Origin: CAG-411 sp050875145
GTDB lineage: Bacteria > Bacillota > Clostridia > Lachnospirales > Lachnospiraceae
Assembly: GCA_050875145.1 (NCBI GenBank)
Contig: JBNMLH010000015.1
Location: forward strand, 1 to 64,000
Direction: 5' to 3'
Length of the DNA: 64,000 nt
Shown here: positions 1-8,822 of the stretch, piece by piece
Numbering within the stretch: position 1 is the stretch's first letter
How the letters are laid out: every line of letters starts with the position of its first letter
The notes under the pieces: model-generated
What the model was told of the DNA's origin: nothing
The model's input: only the letters and a program-made list of their open reading frames with translations
Database searches by the model: none
Translations under genes and position numbers: made by a program

Positions 1-128
<128 letters not shown>

Positions 129-335
129 AAATTTGTCCTTACTAGAAACTTGCTAGCTTTTTATCCTTTACTGATAAAGGTTTTTGTTCGTGAACATCTT
201 TGATGTCCTATGAAATTCTTTTGAATTTTCAAGGTTGTTTCACTGTTTAATTGTCAATGTTCTAATCGCTGTAAGCCTTATTCTGTAAGGCTTTGAGGTG
301 TTTCTTATTTTCTGTCACCTCCAAGCGACTTGTTT

Positions 336-364
336 AGTATATCATGTGTTTTTTCAAAAGTCAA
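336..364 (-). promoter_or_regulatory. rRNA operon promoter
   Basis: On the minus strand TTGACT (359-364) and TATACT (336-341) are separated by exactly 17 bp, a near-consensus sigma-A promoter. It is preceded by a very A/T-rich tract (365-405) that could act as an UP element. Transcription would start near 329 and give a leader of about 200 nt before 16S. The rest of 129-592 contains no convincing ORF and reads as rRNA leader and promoter DNA. Confidence 0.8.
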
Positions 365-592
365 CAACTTTTTTTAATTTTTTTAACTTTTTTCTTTTAG
401 GCTGCTCCAATCATCATTTTCCTTAAGATATCCAAGCATAATTGCGTTATAAGCTTCTTACACCTGCTCTCTTTTTTGACAATCTGGCACCTATATGGAG
501 CATTGCTTTTATTTCATTTTATCATTCACTCATACGAAGATGGTTCCTTCTAAAAAAATAGAAAAGCATCTGTCCAAAATACACATGACAAA

Positions 593-681
593 CGGAGAAG
601 GAGGGATTTGAACCCTCGCGCCGCTATTAACGACCTACTCCCTTTCCAGGGGAGCCCCTTCAGCCTCTTGGGTACTTCTCC
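593..681 (-). tRNA. tRNA-Ser (GGA)
   Basis: A full class II cloverleaf is visible on the minus strand: acceptor GGAGAAG pairs with CTTCTCC, the discriminator is G as expected for serine, the T-arm contains GGTTCAAATCC and there is a long variable arm. The anticodon stem CTCCC/GGGAG encloses loop CTGGAAA, giving anticodon GGA. No CCA is encoded. It lies upstream of the rRNA promoter, in the same direction as the other tRNA-Ser. Confidence 0.95.
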
Positions 682-735
682 AGTTTTCTCCTAAGCAGAA
701 AACAAACCACCAATAATCATTGGTGGTTTGAAAAG

Positions 736-821
736 CGGAGAGGGTGGGATTCGAACCCACGTGTCCTTGCGGACAAACGGTTTTCAAGACCGCCTCGTTA
801 TGGCCTCTTCGATACCTCTCC
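736..821 (-). tRNA. tRNA-Ser (TGA)
   Basis: Minus-strand class II tRNA. Acceptor GGAGAGG pairs with CCTCTCC, the discriminator is G, the T-loop is GGTTCGAATCC and the variable arm is long (GTCC..GGAC). The anticodon loop CTTGAAA lies between CGGT and ACCG, giving anticodon TGA. It is 54 bp from the tRNA-Ser(GGA) and probably co-transcribed with it. Confidence 0.95.
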
Positions 822-883
822 GTAACTTGCTCATTTAGTTTAACATTTCACTTACCGTTTGTCAACACTTTTTTTAATTTTTT

Positions 884-1576
884 TTATTTCAAAAATAAAT
901 TTCCTATTTCTAAATCCTCTGGAGTTGTTATTTTTATGTTTTTATAACTGCCTTGTACTAATTTTATCGGTCGATTCATCATCTTTTCTACAACCATTGC
1001 ATCATCGGTAATTCCCTTTTGCTCCGTGCGCATCAACTTCATATATGCTTCTTTTATCAATGCACAGGTAAAAACCTGAGGAGTTTGTATTTGCCATACA
1101 AAATTTCTATCCGGTGTCTCCTTGATATAATTTTGTGCATTCACTATCTTTATGGTGTCTTTTACCGGCATACCAACTACACAGGCATCACTGGTTTCCA
1201 TTTCTCGTTTTACCCGTTCTAACACTTCTTGTTCCACAAAAGGTCTTGCACCATCATGGATATACACAATATCCGTATCGGAAGTAAGCGCTTTTAATCC
1301 CTCATATACGGAATGATACCGTTCCTTTCCACCAGAAACAATTTTCTTTACTTTTTGAAAGTTATACTTTTCAACAATTTGTTCTTTACAATATTGAAGT
1401 TCATCCTTTCCAGCGACCAAAATAATCTCGTCAATAAAACTATCTTCAAAAGCTTTTATCGTATAGTATAAAACAGGATACCCCTGCAACTCTAAATACT
1501 GCTTGGGAACCTTTGTATGCATTCTTTTTCCTTTTCCTCCAGCTAAAATAATTGCTGCATTTTTTCTTATTTTCAT
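884..1576 (-). CDS. ispD: 2-C-methyl-D-erythritol 4-phosphate cytidylyltransferase
   Basis: Cytosolic enzyme of the MEP isoprenoid pathway that transfers CMP from CTP to methylerythritol 4-phosphate. The 230-residue length fits the family. The N-terminal nucleotide-binding signature LAGGKGKRM (11-19) with the following PKQYLEL, the HDGARPFV motif near 106-113 and the C-terminal ITTPEDLEIG motif are all present. A GAGG ribosome binding site sits 5 nt before ATG 1576. It is the last gene of the leftward operon that begins at 7033, about 150 bp after tsaD. A weak hairpin in that gap could attenuate expression. Confidence 0.95.
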   Translation of the reverse strand: MKIRKNAAIILAGGKGKRMHTKVPKQYLELQGYPVLYYTIKAFEDSFIDEIILVAGKDELQYCKEQIVEKYNFQKVKKIVSGGKERYHSVYEGLKALTSDTDIVYIHDGARPFVEQEVLERVKREMETSDACVVGMPVKDTIKIVNAQNYIKETPDRNFVWQIQTPQVFTCALIKEAYMKLMRTEQKGITDDAMVVEKMMNRPIKLVQGSYKNIKITTPEDLEIGNLFLK

Positions 1577-1687
1577 TTTTACCTCTTTCTTTTCTACTTA
1601 TAAAAACAACTCTTTTTGTTATGACACTACTTGTCCGTTTTCCATGCCATACCTATAAAGACTTTTCCTTTTCCATATATAAACGAA

Positions 1688-1722
1688 AGCCTCTTGCATC
1701 ACTGATACAAAAGGCCCCTTTT
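1688..1722. terminator. possible intergenic hairpin tsaD-ispD
   Basis: GCCTCTTGCATCA and TGATACAAAAGGC form a compact hairpin with G-T pairs right after the tsaD stop. The T-run lies on the plus-strand side (CCCTTTTTT), while the leftward exit has only TTTCGTTTATA. It may be a partial terminator or processing site in the operon rather than its end. Confidence 0.35.
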
Positions 1723-2754
1723 TTATCGTTGTCCGATTTTCAAATTTGGTACTGCATTCAAATCCCATCCATGTCTCGTACCATTCATAAACTCATAATA
1801 TCCTGCAACACCAATCATAGCTCCATTGTCTGTACAATAAATAGGAGATGGATAAGAAAGCGTATAGCCTTCTTTTTTGCAGGCCTCGCTCATCGCTTGT
1901 CTAAGTGCAGAATTAGATGCAACTCCTCCCGCAATTGCAATTGTTTTCATATTATATTCTTTCGCTGCCAGCATTGTCTTTTCTACCAATACTTCTACCA
2001 CTGCATTTTGAAAGGATGCTGCAATATCTGCTTCGTTGATTTCCTCGCCTTTCATTTTACATCCGTTTATATGGTTTAATACAGCCGATTTTACCCCACT
2101 AAAGCTAAAATCATAGGGAGCGTCCTCTATCTTTGCTTTTGGGAAACGAATTGCCTTTGGATTTCCCTCTTTTGCTAATTTATCTATTTTAGGTCCTCCT
2201 GGATAACCCAATCCAATCGAACGGGCTACTTTATCAAAAGCTTCCCCAACCGCATCGTCTCTTGTCCTGCCAATAATTTCGTAAACTCCATATGCTTTTA
2301 CCAGAACTAAATGCGTATGACCTCCTGATACAATTAAACACAGAAATGGTGGTTCTAAGTCAGGATGCTCAATATAGTTTGCAGATACATGTCCTTCTAT
2401 ATGATGCACTCCTACCAATGGTATATTTTTAGCAAAACAGATTGCTTTTGCCTCTGCTACGCCAACCAAAAGTGCCCCCACCAGACCAGGTCCATAGGTA
2501 ACTGCTATCGCATCCAAATCGTCTAATGTACAATCCGCTTCTTCTAATGCTTCTTCTATTACCTGATTAATCTTTTCGATATGTTTTCTGGACGCAATCT
2601 CTGGTACAACTCCACCATACAATTTATGTAATTCAATCTGGGATGCTATAATATTAGATAATACTTCTCTTCCATTTCGAATCACTGCTGCTGCTGTCTC
2701 GTCACAAGAAGATTCTATTCCCAGTATAAGTACATCGTTTTCTTTCTTTTCCAT
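1723..2754 (-). CDS. tsaD: tRNA N6-adenosine threonylcarbamoyltransferase TsaD
   Basis: Catalytic subunit that attaches threonylcarbamoyl to A37 of ANN-decoding tRNAs, working with TsaB and TsaE, both encoded upstream in this operon. The 343-residue length is typical. The start ILGIESSCDET (10-20) and the metal-binding HxxxH (His118, His122 in HHIEGH) are visible, as are the SGGHTHL and AGGVASN nucleotide-binding motifs and the C-terminal CTDNGAMIG. An AGAGGA site lies 8 nt before the ATG. TsaC (threonylcarbamoyl-AMP synthase) is not in the window. Confidence 0.97.
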   Translation of the reverse strand: MEKKENDVLILGIESSCDETAAAVIRNGREVLSNIIASQIELHKLYGGVVPEIASRKHIEKINQVIEEALEEADCTLDDLDAIAVTYGPGLVGALLVGVAEAKAICFAKNIPLVGVHHIEGHVSANYIEHPDLEPPFLCLIVSGGHTHLVLVKAYGVYEIIGRTRDDAVGEAFDKVARSIGLGYPGGPKIDKLAKEGNPKAIRFPKAKIEDAPYDFSFSGVKSAVLNHINGCKMKGEEINEADIAASFQNAVVEVLVEKTMLAAKEYNMKTIAIAGGVASNSALRQAMSEACKKEGYTLSYPSPIYCTDNGAMIGVAGYYEFMNGTRHGWDLNAVPNLKIGQR

Positions 2755-2830
2755 GTTTTGTTTCCTCTGCTTCTATTTCAATTTATTTCTTTTCTACAGC
2801 GTTTGTACACATCCCGCTGCCTTTTCTATC

Positions 2831-3436
2831 CTACTTTTCTTCGTCTGTTGTTTCATTATCTCCAGAAACCAATTCCCATCCTAATATTTTCCATTTTCCG
2901 TCTTCATCCTGACGCAGTAGGAATTGTTCATTGCTTTTTTTATAAGAATTTCCCTCTTGTATCAAATAAGAGGCATATAAAGATGCACACTGTTTTCCTT
3001 TGATTTTTTGTTTTACAACAGAACTATTTTTATCTATCATGTAGCTTGATATACTTCGTTTTGCCTTTTTGTACTCTCGTATATCTGCTTTTAAGTCTTC
3101 TAGTTGTTCCTCTAATGTATTATTTTGTTGTAATTCAGTATCAAACATTTCACGCATTTTTTCTACTAATGCTTTTTGCTCCTGAGCGGACATAGACTGA
3201 TTGTATAGGCAACTGGTAATTCGACTATACATCTTTAACACTTCTCGAGGTGTTCCCGGGTATCCATCCTTAAAGTCCTTATCCAATATTACTTGTATTT
3301 CATCATTCTTACTCTTTGTCAGCTCTTTCTGGTTGTGTCTGTTCTGTATAATCTGCCAGAAAATTATAGCTGCTGCCACAACCAAAATCGCCATAACAAA
3401 TACAGTAAGCATCGTTTTTTGCTTCTTACTTTTCAT
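2831..3436 (-). CDS. single-pass membrane protein of unknown function
   Basis: A 201-residue protein with a positively charged N-terminus, one transmembrane segment at about 9-29 (TVFVMAILVVAAAIIFW core) and an extracytoplasmic domain. A coiled-coil-like Gln/Glu-rich stretch lies at about 85-125, and the C-terminus (FLLRQDEDGKWKILGW) resembles small NTF2-like or DUF6715-type domains of Lachnospiraceae. I do not recognise a specific function. GGAGG lies 8 nt before the ATG. It sits between rnz and tsaD in a housekeeping operon, so it is probably expressed constitutively. Confidence 0.8.
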   Translation of the reverse strand: MKSKKQKTMLTVFVMAILVVAAAIIFWQIIQNRHNQKELTKSKNDEIQVILDKDFKDGYPGTPREVLKMYSRITSCLYNQSMSAQEQKALVEKMREMFDTELQQNNTLEEQLEDLKADIREYKKAKRSISSYMIDKNSSVVKQKIKGKQCASLYASYLIQEGNSYKKSNEQFLLRQDEDGKWKILGWELVSGDNETTDEEK

Positions 3437-3540
3437 ATTTTGTCCTCCTTGCTCTCTAAGCCTCAGGAATATATAAGTTATTCCTTCTATTTCTATTTAT
3501 TATATCGGCTCTTTAGGACAAAAATATAGACACTGGTTTT

Positions 3541-4458
3541 TTATTCGTCCTTATCAAATTCTAATGTAACACTTCTTTTATCCCTAGCTATAATGGTCTG
3601 TGGAAATATCTTTCGGACTTGTTCTTTGTATTGCTCTGGATATGTCAGCGAAGGACTATAATGGGTAAGCCACATCTGTTCTGGCTGCGCCTCTTTTGCT
3701 AATTCTGCAGCTTCATAAAATGTCATATGTTTGTTTTCTTTCGCCTTTTTTTGTTTCTCTGGCTCTCCGTACATCCCTTCACAGACAAATAAGTCTGCTC
3801 CCTTTGCCTGTTCTGCAATAATTGGCAATGGACGGGTGTCTGTACAATATGTCACCTTAATTCCTTTTCTAGGTGGTCCCAGCACCATATCTGGTGTATA
3901 GGTAATCCCATCTTCCGTAAGAATCGTCTCTCCTTTTTGTAATCTTCCCCATAATTTTTGAGGAATATTACGCTGTTTTGCCTGTTCTAATATAAACTTT
4001 CCTCCACGCCTAACATGTAATGTATATCCATAACATACCACCGTATGCTTCACGCGAAAGGCTTCTATTTCATAGCCATTAATTTGAATACATTGATATG
4101 GTTCTGTAATTTCTTTGAATTTTAATTCAAAAGGAAGTTCTGGTGCAATCACTCGCAAAGCATTCACTACACGCTCCAGTCCTTTCGGTCCAATCAGCGT
4201 AACAGGTTCTGTACGATCTGCATTTCCCATGGATAATAATAATCCAGGTAACCCACTAATGTGATCCCCATGATAATGAGTAAAACAAATGGTATCTATA
4301 TCATGAAAACTCCATCCTTTTTCACGAATAGCAATCTGCGTTCCTTCTCCACAGTCTATAAGAAGACTGCTTCCATTTAATCTAGTCATAAGTGCTGTAA
4401 GCCATCTTTTTGGCAATGGCATCATTCCACTGGTGCCTAATAAACAAACATCTAACAT
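3541..4458 (-). CDS. rnz: ribonuclease Z
   Basis: Metallo-beta-lactamase-fold endonuclease that cuts tRNA precursors 3' of the discriminator to allow CCA addition. The four tRNAs in this window encode no CCA, so such an enzyme is required. The 305-residue length matches the short bacterial form. The motif FTHYHGDH places metal ligands His61, His63, Asp65 and His66. CTDTRPLP and the distal THYSPSL provide further ligands. It lies inside the t6A operon, so two tRNA-maturation functions are co-expressed. Confidence 0.96.
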   Translation of the reverse strand: MLDVCLLGTSGMMPLPKRWLTALMTRLNGSSLLIDCGEGTQIAIREKGWSFHDIDTICFTHYHGDHISGLPGLLLSMGNADRTEPVTLIGPKGLERVVNALRVIAPELPFELKFKEITEPYQCIQINGYEIEAFRVKHTVVCYGYTLHVRRGGKFILEQAKQRNIPQKLWGRLQKGETILTEDGITYTPDMVLGPPRKGIKVTYCTDTRPLPIIAEQAKGADLFVCEGMYGEPEKQKKAKENKHMTFYEAAELAKEAQPEQMWLTHYSPSLTYPEQYKEQVRKIFPQTIIARDKRSVTLEFDKDE

Positions 4459-4483
4459 TAATTTCCCTTTCTAAAGGTACTTC

Positions 4484-4699
4484 CTACAATACCTCTACTT
4501 TCTCTATTCTTTCTATCGGAATGGCAAAACTCTTAATAATTTTTTCATAACATTCCTCACATAAGTAAAAACGGTCCACCCTCAAATCCTTTTTTGAAAA
4601 ATAACCCCACTCTTTATATCCTGCAAACACATCTTCTTTTAAGATTCCATTTTCCATTTTTATTTGCTTTTTACAGGCATTGCATCTTATATTCGGATT
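4484..4699 (-). CDS. small zinc-ribbon-like protein
   Basis: The start at 4699 is chosen because GGGAGG lies 6 nt upstream; an in-frame codon at 4756 has no such site. The 71-residue product starts MNPNIRCNACKK and has two CxxC knuckles (CNAC near residue 7, CEEC about 45 residues on), spaced as in a treble-clef or zinc-ribbon fold. The ends are rich in Lys and Glu. No specific function is recognised; nucleic-acid or protein binding is a guess. It lies between rimI and rnz in the operon. Confidence 0.75.
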   Translation of the reverse strand, partial: NPNIRCNACKKQIKMENGILKEDVFAGYKEWGYFSKKDLRVDRFYLCEECYEKIIKSFAIPIERIEKVEVL

Positions 4700-4879
4700 C
4701 ATAATAATCCTCCCATCAATTTTATCCTCTATTTGCACAAAAACAAAAAGTTGCAAGGCAAACTACACTCCAAAACAGCTCTCTTATATGACTAAACTAG
4801 CCATTTTTCTTTATTATACGATAGCCATTTTTCTCTGTATAGTTGAAAAAACTGTATGCAAAGGAACCATTTACCTTTC

Positions 4880-5311
4880 CTAGTTTTTCCACATGATTAC
4901 CGCGTTTTCTGTAGGTTTTTCGTAATAGTTTTTACGGACACCTGCGTTTATAAAATTGAATTTTTCATATAATGCGATTGCTGCATGATTACTTTCTCGC
5001 ACTTCTAATGTAAATGCAACAATGCCATTTTTTTCTCCTTTTTTTAAAAGAAGTTCTAGCATCTGCTTTCCAATGCCTTTTTTTCGACAAGTTTTTTTTA
5101 CTGCTACATTTGTAATCTGCCCTTCTCCAGCTATCCCCCACATACCACAGTAACCTAAAATGTTTTGTTCTTCTTCTGCCACTAAATAAATATTAGAAGG
5201 GTTTGTAATAGCATCTGCAAAGGATTTTTGACTCCAAGGCAAGGAAAACATCTCTTGCTCCAGTATACATACTTGTTCTAAATCATCCAGACACATCTCT
5301 CTTATATTCAT
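4880..5311 (-). CDS. rimI: [Ribosomal protein S18]-alanine N-acetyltransferase
   Basis: A 143-residue GNAT acetyltransferase predicted to acetylate the N-terminal alanine of ribosomal protein S18. The acetyl-CoA pyrophosphate loop CRKKGIG follows the beta-4 strand TNVAVKK, and EVRESNHAAIALYEKFNF is the typical RimI C-terminal block. Its ATG overlaps the tsaB stop by 4 nt (ATGA), indicating translational coupling. The tsaE-tsaB-rimI-tsaD association is widespread in bacteria. Confidence 0.93.
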   Translation of the reverse strand: MNIREMCLDDLEQVCILEQEMFSLPWSQKSFADAITNPSNIYLVAEEEQNILGYCGMWGIAGEGQITNVAVKKTCRKKGIGKQMLELLLKKGEKNGIVAFTLEVRESNHAAIALYEKFNFINAGVRKNYYEKPTENAVIMWKN

Positions 5312-6018
5312 GCTTTTTTCTTTTCCCTCTCAAGACGTTCCCTCTCAGCCTGTGACAGGCGTAGATAATCCGGCTTATGGTCTCTGGCATGTTCGACACG
5401 TCCATCATTGTAATAGGCAAATGCCAATGCTCCAAGCGCACCTGCTCTTTGTCTTGCCATATGTGGCGGTGCAAATGTATATGGCACTTTCACCATCTCT
5501 TCGATTGTCTTTCGTTGCACAGGGACACCATCCCCAAGAAAAATAACTGCTTGTCCCTTTTTATTGATATCAGATATGATTTCTTCGATTGCCACTGCTT
5601 TTTGTGGAATCAATACATTCATTTTATCTGCCTGAAAGCTGTATAAACCTGTATAAACCTGATTTCTTCTGGCATCCATCATTGGGCACACATTTTCTGA
5701 TACTCCGCATAAATTATAGGCAAGACCATCCACAGTTGGTACTGGTATAATAGGCTTATCCAATGCTAAGCCTAAGCCTTTTGCAGTAGCTGAGCCAATA
5801 CGCAATCCGGTAAACGATCCGGGTCCTGATGCAACCGCAATCGCATCTATCGTATTCATATCAAAGTCCATTCGCTTAACTACTTCATCCAACATAGGCA
5901 GTAACGTCTGCGAATGCGTCTTTTTATAATTTAATGTATACTCTGCAAGCATACTGTCATCCTCTAGAATTGCAATTGTGGCAACTAATCCTGAACTGTC
6001 AATTGCAAGTATTCTCAT
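5308..6018 (-). CDS. tsaB: tRNA threonylcarbamoyladenosine biosynthesis protein TsaB
   Basis: Non-catalytic ASKHA-fold partner that dimerises with TsaD for t6A synthesis. The start MRILAIDSSG, the THSQTLLPMLDEV motif and ASGPGSFTGLRIG are family signatures. The length of 236 residues is normal. An AGGAG site precedes ATG 6018. It overlaps rimI downstream and follows tsaE after a 74-bp gap. Confidence 0.95.
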   Translation of the reverse strand: MRILAIDSSGLVATIAILEDDSMLAEYTLNYKKTHSQTLLPMLDEVVKRMDFDMNTIDAIAVASGPGSFTGLRIGSATAKGLGLALDKPIIPVPTVDGLAYNLCGVSENVCPMMDARRNQVYTGLYSFQADKMNVLIPQKAVAIEEIISDINKKGQAVIFLGDGVPVQRKTIEEMVKVPYTFAPPHMARQRAGALGALAFAYYNDGRVEHARDHKPDYLRLSQAERERLEREKKKA

Positions 6019-6092
6019 GATTTAGTTTCTCCTTTCTCCAGAAAGATACTCTTATTTGTTAGTACAAAATAGAAAATATTTATTCCATCTTT

Positions 6093-6515
6093 CTATTGTT
6101 CTATAGTAATTTTACGATAATCGAATCCTTTTTCCAAGTCCTTCTCTATCGTAATTGTTTTACAGGTATCTGGTAGAATTTCTTCTATTAGATTTGCCCA
6201 TTCCACCAGACAAACTCCATCTCCATAAAAGTAATCTTCGTATCCAATTTCTTCCATTTCCTCTATATCCGCAATACGGTATACGTCAAAATGATAAAAA
6301 GGAAGTCTTCCTTCCTCATAAGTTTGAATAATAGTAAAGGTAGGACTAGAAACTGGTTCTGTAATACCAAGTCCTTTCGCTAAGCCCTGTGTAAACACCG
6401 TCTTACCTACTCCTAGATCTCCCAGCAAACAATATACCTGACCTGCTTTTACCTTCTTTCCAAGTTCATAACCAGCTTGAAAGGTATCTGTTGCCTTCAG
6501 ACTTTCTATTATCAT
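6093..6515 (-). CDS. tsaE: tRNA threonylcarbamoyladenosine biosynthesis ATPase TsaE
   Basis: P-loop ATPase required for turnover of the TsaBD complex. With the start at 6515 the protein has 140 residues, and the Walker A motif GDLGVGKT covers 32-39. The segment SSPTFTIIQTY and the motif HFDVYRI are typical. The start at 6515 is preferred over an in-frame ATG at 6533 because it forms an ATGA overlap with the stop of the preceding gene and has AAGGTG just upstream. Confidence 0.94.
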   Translation of the reverse strand: MIIESLKATDTFQAGYELGKKVKAGQVYCLLGDLGVGKTVFTQGLAKGLGITEPVSSPTFTIIQTYEEGRLPFYHFDVYRIADIEEMEEIGYEDYFYGDGVCLVEWANLIEEILPDTCKTITIEKDLEKGFDYRKITIEQ

Positions 6516-7033
6516 ATACGCACCTTCTTCCATTTACATTTTTTCTTCGCTACCCCTTTTTCAATCTGTTCTTTTACATTTGAAACAGAAGCTTCAAACT
6601 GCTCCTTTGGCAAAATAAATGCATTTACACGAGAAGTATAGACTAAGATTAAACTTTTAGTCTCTAATACACGCAACACTTTCTCCCAAGAAACACAAAC
6701 TTCTTCTCCGTTTTGCCGAATAACAATCCCTTCTTGATTCATTTCATATTCTAATTCGTCCTGAAATCCCGGATTTGTTTTCACCTGAAGTTCCGCCTTT
6801 TGACGTAATGTTAATAGCCGAAATACCGTAAAGTATAATGCGATAAAGAACAGTATGCCATTTGTAAGAGGTTCATTATGCTGAAATGTACCAATCAAAA
6901 AAACTAAACTTGCCAAACTTGCAATCACACACAATACTCCACTTACGCTTCTATAATTATAAACCAGGAAAAAACGATACAAATCTTTTGCCTCAATTTT
7001 CACCTTAAACATAACCTTTTCTTCTATATCCAT
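6512..7033 (-). CDS. YcxB-like membrane protein
   Basis: A 173-residue protein with two hydrophobic segments (about 32-50 and 55-73). A cytosolic YcxB-type C-terminal domain follows, with the typical ISWEKV-like element (VCVSWEKVLRVLETKS) and the motif FILPKEQF. The function of the family is unknown. AAGGAGG lies 11 nt before ATG 7033. It is the first recognised gene of the leftward operon and is coupled to tsaE by ATGA. Confidence 0.75.
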   Translation of the reverse strand: MDIEEKVMFKVKIEAKDLYRFFLVYNYRSVSGVLCVIASLASLVFLIGTFQHNEPLTNGILFFIALYFTVFRLLTLRQKAELQVKTNPGFQDELEYEMNQEGIVIRQNGEEVCVSWEKVLRVLETKSLILVYTSRVNAFILPKEQFEASVSNVKEQIEKGVAKKKCKWKKVRI

Positions 7034-7150
7034 CTAAGATGCATCCTCCTTTTCCCCTATCTCTCTAACAAAACTGACTTCTTACATTATAGCAAATTTT
7101 AATAAAAAAACAACCAAAGGATATTTGTGTACTTCACTCCTTGAAGATTC

Positions 7151-7194
7151 AAAAAAGACATGCAAAGATTTTATTTAAAATCTCCGCATATCTT
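7151..7194 (-). terminator. Rho-independent terminator after the LytTR regulator gene
   Basis: On the minus strand a hairpin (AGATATGCGGAGATTTT pairing with AAAATCTTTGCATGTCT) is followed by TTTTTT. It sits about 10 nt after the stop of the gene ending at 7205. Confidence 0.75.
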
Positions 7195-7204
7195 TCATTT
7201 TCTT

Positions 7205-7891
7205 CTATCTGCATAAATAATTGGAATATGCATTTAAAACGTTCTGTTTTCTTGTTCTTGCTACCGGTATGTACTCCCCGTTTTCTAATATTACAACGCT
7301 CTCTTTGATTGCTGTAATATAAGCCACATTTACTATGTAACTGGCATGTGTTCTTACAAAATATTTTGCATCCAGTTCTTCCTCCAGACTTTTTAAAGTA
7401 GTATATACTTTTTCTATTTTTCCAAATACCAGATGCATCTCCAGCATCCGCTGTTTTCGCTCAAAAAAACACACATTGGATAGCTGCACCTGATACACTA
7501 CTCCCTTTTTCTTATATGGAAAATAAATATTTTGATTCGAAACAATCTGATTAGCTTTCTTGATTGCCTCATCCAATTTTACATTATCAAATGGCTTTTT
7601 AAGGAAACGTAATGCATCTACCTCAAAAGCTTCTTCACAAACGTCTGTTTCATAACTTGAAATTAGGATGACAACTGCATTAGCACTATATGTTCTGATC
7701 GTTTTTGACAATTGATGCCCTAATTTTACATCTATAAAAAAGACAGAAAATTTCTTTTCCAGTATTTCCTTCTCTAGTTCTTTTCCGCTAGAATATAAAA
7801 ATAGTTTCCAATTTGGTTGTAAGGCCTCTATTCTCTTCTTTAACTGTATTCTTATCCATCTGTCATCACCACAAATGGCAGTATTTATCAT
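7205..7891 (-). CDS. LytTR-family response regulator (orphan)
   Basis: A 228-residue regulator. The receiver is at about 1-120 with the acidic pair DD (9-10), phosphoacceptor Asp in FFIDVK (about 54) and Lys in FLKKPF. A LytTR DNA-binding domain follows (about 130-225; motifs FFERKQRMLEMH, FVRTHASYIVN, VARTRKQNV). No histidine kinase gene is nearby. It starts 1 nt after the stop of an unrecognised 201-residue protein and its ribosome site lies inside that gene, so the pair is co-expressed. LytTR proteins bind direct repeats; I see none upstream of this pair. Confidence 0.9.
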   Translation of the reverse strand: MINTAICGDDRWIRIQLKKRIEALQPNWKLFLYSSGKELEKEILEKKFSVFFIDVKLGHQLSKTIRTYSANAVVILISSYETDVCEEAFEVDALRFLKKPFDNVKLDEAIKKANQIVSNQNIYFPYKKKGVVYQVQLSNVCFFERKQRMLEMHLVFGKIEKVYTTLKSLEEELDAKYFVRTHASYIVNVAYITAIKESVVILENGEYIPVARTRKQNVLNAYSNYLCR

Positions 7892-7892
7892 A

Positions 7893-8498
7893 CTAATTCT
7901 CCATTTCTAATTGCATTTTTGCAAGTTCGTTTGCTAACTTTTTCCGTTCCTTACATTTTTCTACAGTTTTGACCGTCATCCCCTTCTCTTTTAGTTGCAG
8001 CAATAATTCTTTTGACATGGTAAGACGTTTATATAACATTTCTTCATAATTCTGTTCCATAATGCCAGGTTCAAACCCTCCAAAAAAAGGATGGATACCA
8101 CATTTCATATATTCTTCTTTTTCTAATCGCTTAAACGGCAAGTCTGCCTTATAACTTCGAAATACATACTCCTGTGTTCCCAGTTCTCGAAACAATCTAG
8201 CAATAAACGCATGATAATTTCCTTTTCTAAGAAGTGCTTCCTGCATTTCTTTAGAAATTCCCATATCTTCCACACTCTTTTCTGAAAGTTCTCTAACATT
8301 TAAAGATACAAACGCACTTTCTGTCTTTCGTTTTAATATCAGCATTAATAATGGCATCTTTTCATCATATCCATCAAAATAAGCGCTTACCTCTACATCG
8401 TTAAACAAAAACATAAATTTCATTCCAGTTGCTCTTCCCAATTCATTCTTTTGAAATTCTTGGTACAATCCGCTCAACATCGATTCTTCCATTTTCAT
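7893..8498 (-). CDS. hypothetical protein coupled to LytTR regulator
   Basis: A 201-residue soluble protein with no recognised family. It is rich in Met, Glu, Lys and Phe, has no signal peptide or membrane segment, and has a Lys/Glu-rich helical C-terminus (residues about 165-201). Its ATG overlaps the stop of an upstream start-less reading frame (8495-8644) as ATGA. The nearest ribosome site (GGGAG) is about 13 nt away, suggesting coupled translation. Being one base from an orphan response regulator, it could be a sensor or connector for that regulator; this is inference from position only. Confidence 0.7.
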   Translation of the reverse strand: MKMEESMLSGLYQEFQKNELGRATGMKFMFLFNDVEVSAYFDGYDEKMPLLMLILKRKTESAFVSLNVRELSEKSVEDMGISKEMQEALLRKGNYHAFIARLFRELGTQEYVFRSYKADLPFKRLEKEEYMKCGIHPFFGGFEPGIMEQNYEEMLYKRLTMSKELLLQLKEKGMTVKTVEKCKERKKLANELAKMQLEMEN

Positions 8499-8644
8499 CT
8501 TTTATGTTTTCTCCCTTCCATCTTACAGCTTGTACTTTCATTACCTAATATCGCAAAATTGCCCTCTTTACAGATTTCACAATTTTGCCAGCATTCAAAA
8601 TCGGGCCTATTGAGTTCTGCTTTATGATATTTTTGAACCTTGTA
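8495..8644 (-). other. start-less Cys-rich reading frame with hairpin
   Basis: On the minus strand 49 open codons end in TGA overlapping the next gene's ATG (ATGA). The peptide contains CWQNCEIC and a fourth Cys, a protein-like composition, but no ATG, GTG or TTG near its beginning. GCAAAATTG (8552-8560) and CAATTTTGC (8580-8588) form a perfect 9-bp inverted repeat inside it. It may be a decayed gene, a gene with a rare start, or a structured leader. Confidence 0.3.
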
Positions 8645-8822
8645 TCATTTAATTTATCATTTTTCTGTCTTTTTTTTCAATAGTTTAGATACAATTGGTG
8701 ACTTCCTGTCATAGTTTGTGTAAATTTTTCCCAGTTTCTTTTTTTATAGATTTTTTTCGTATAAAATAGACAAATTTCGCATCCATTTCTTCATAATGAC
8801 AAACTTTTCTATAATATAAGAA

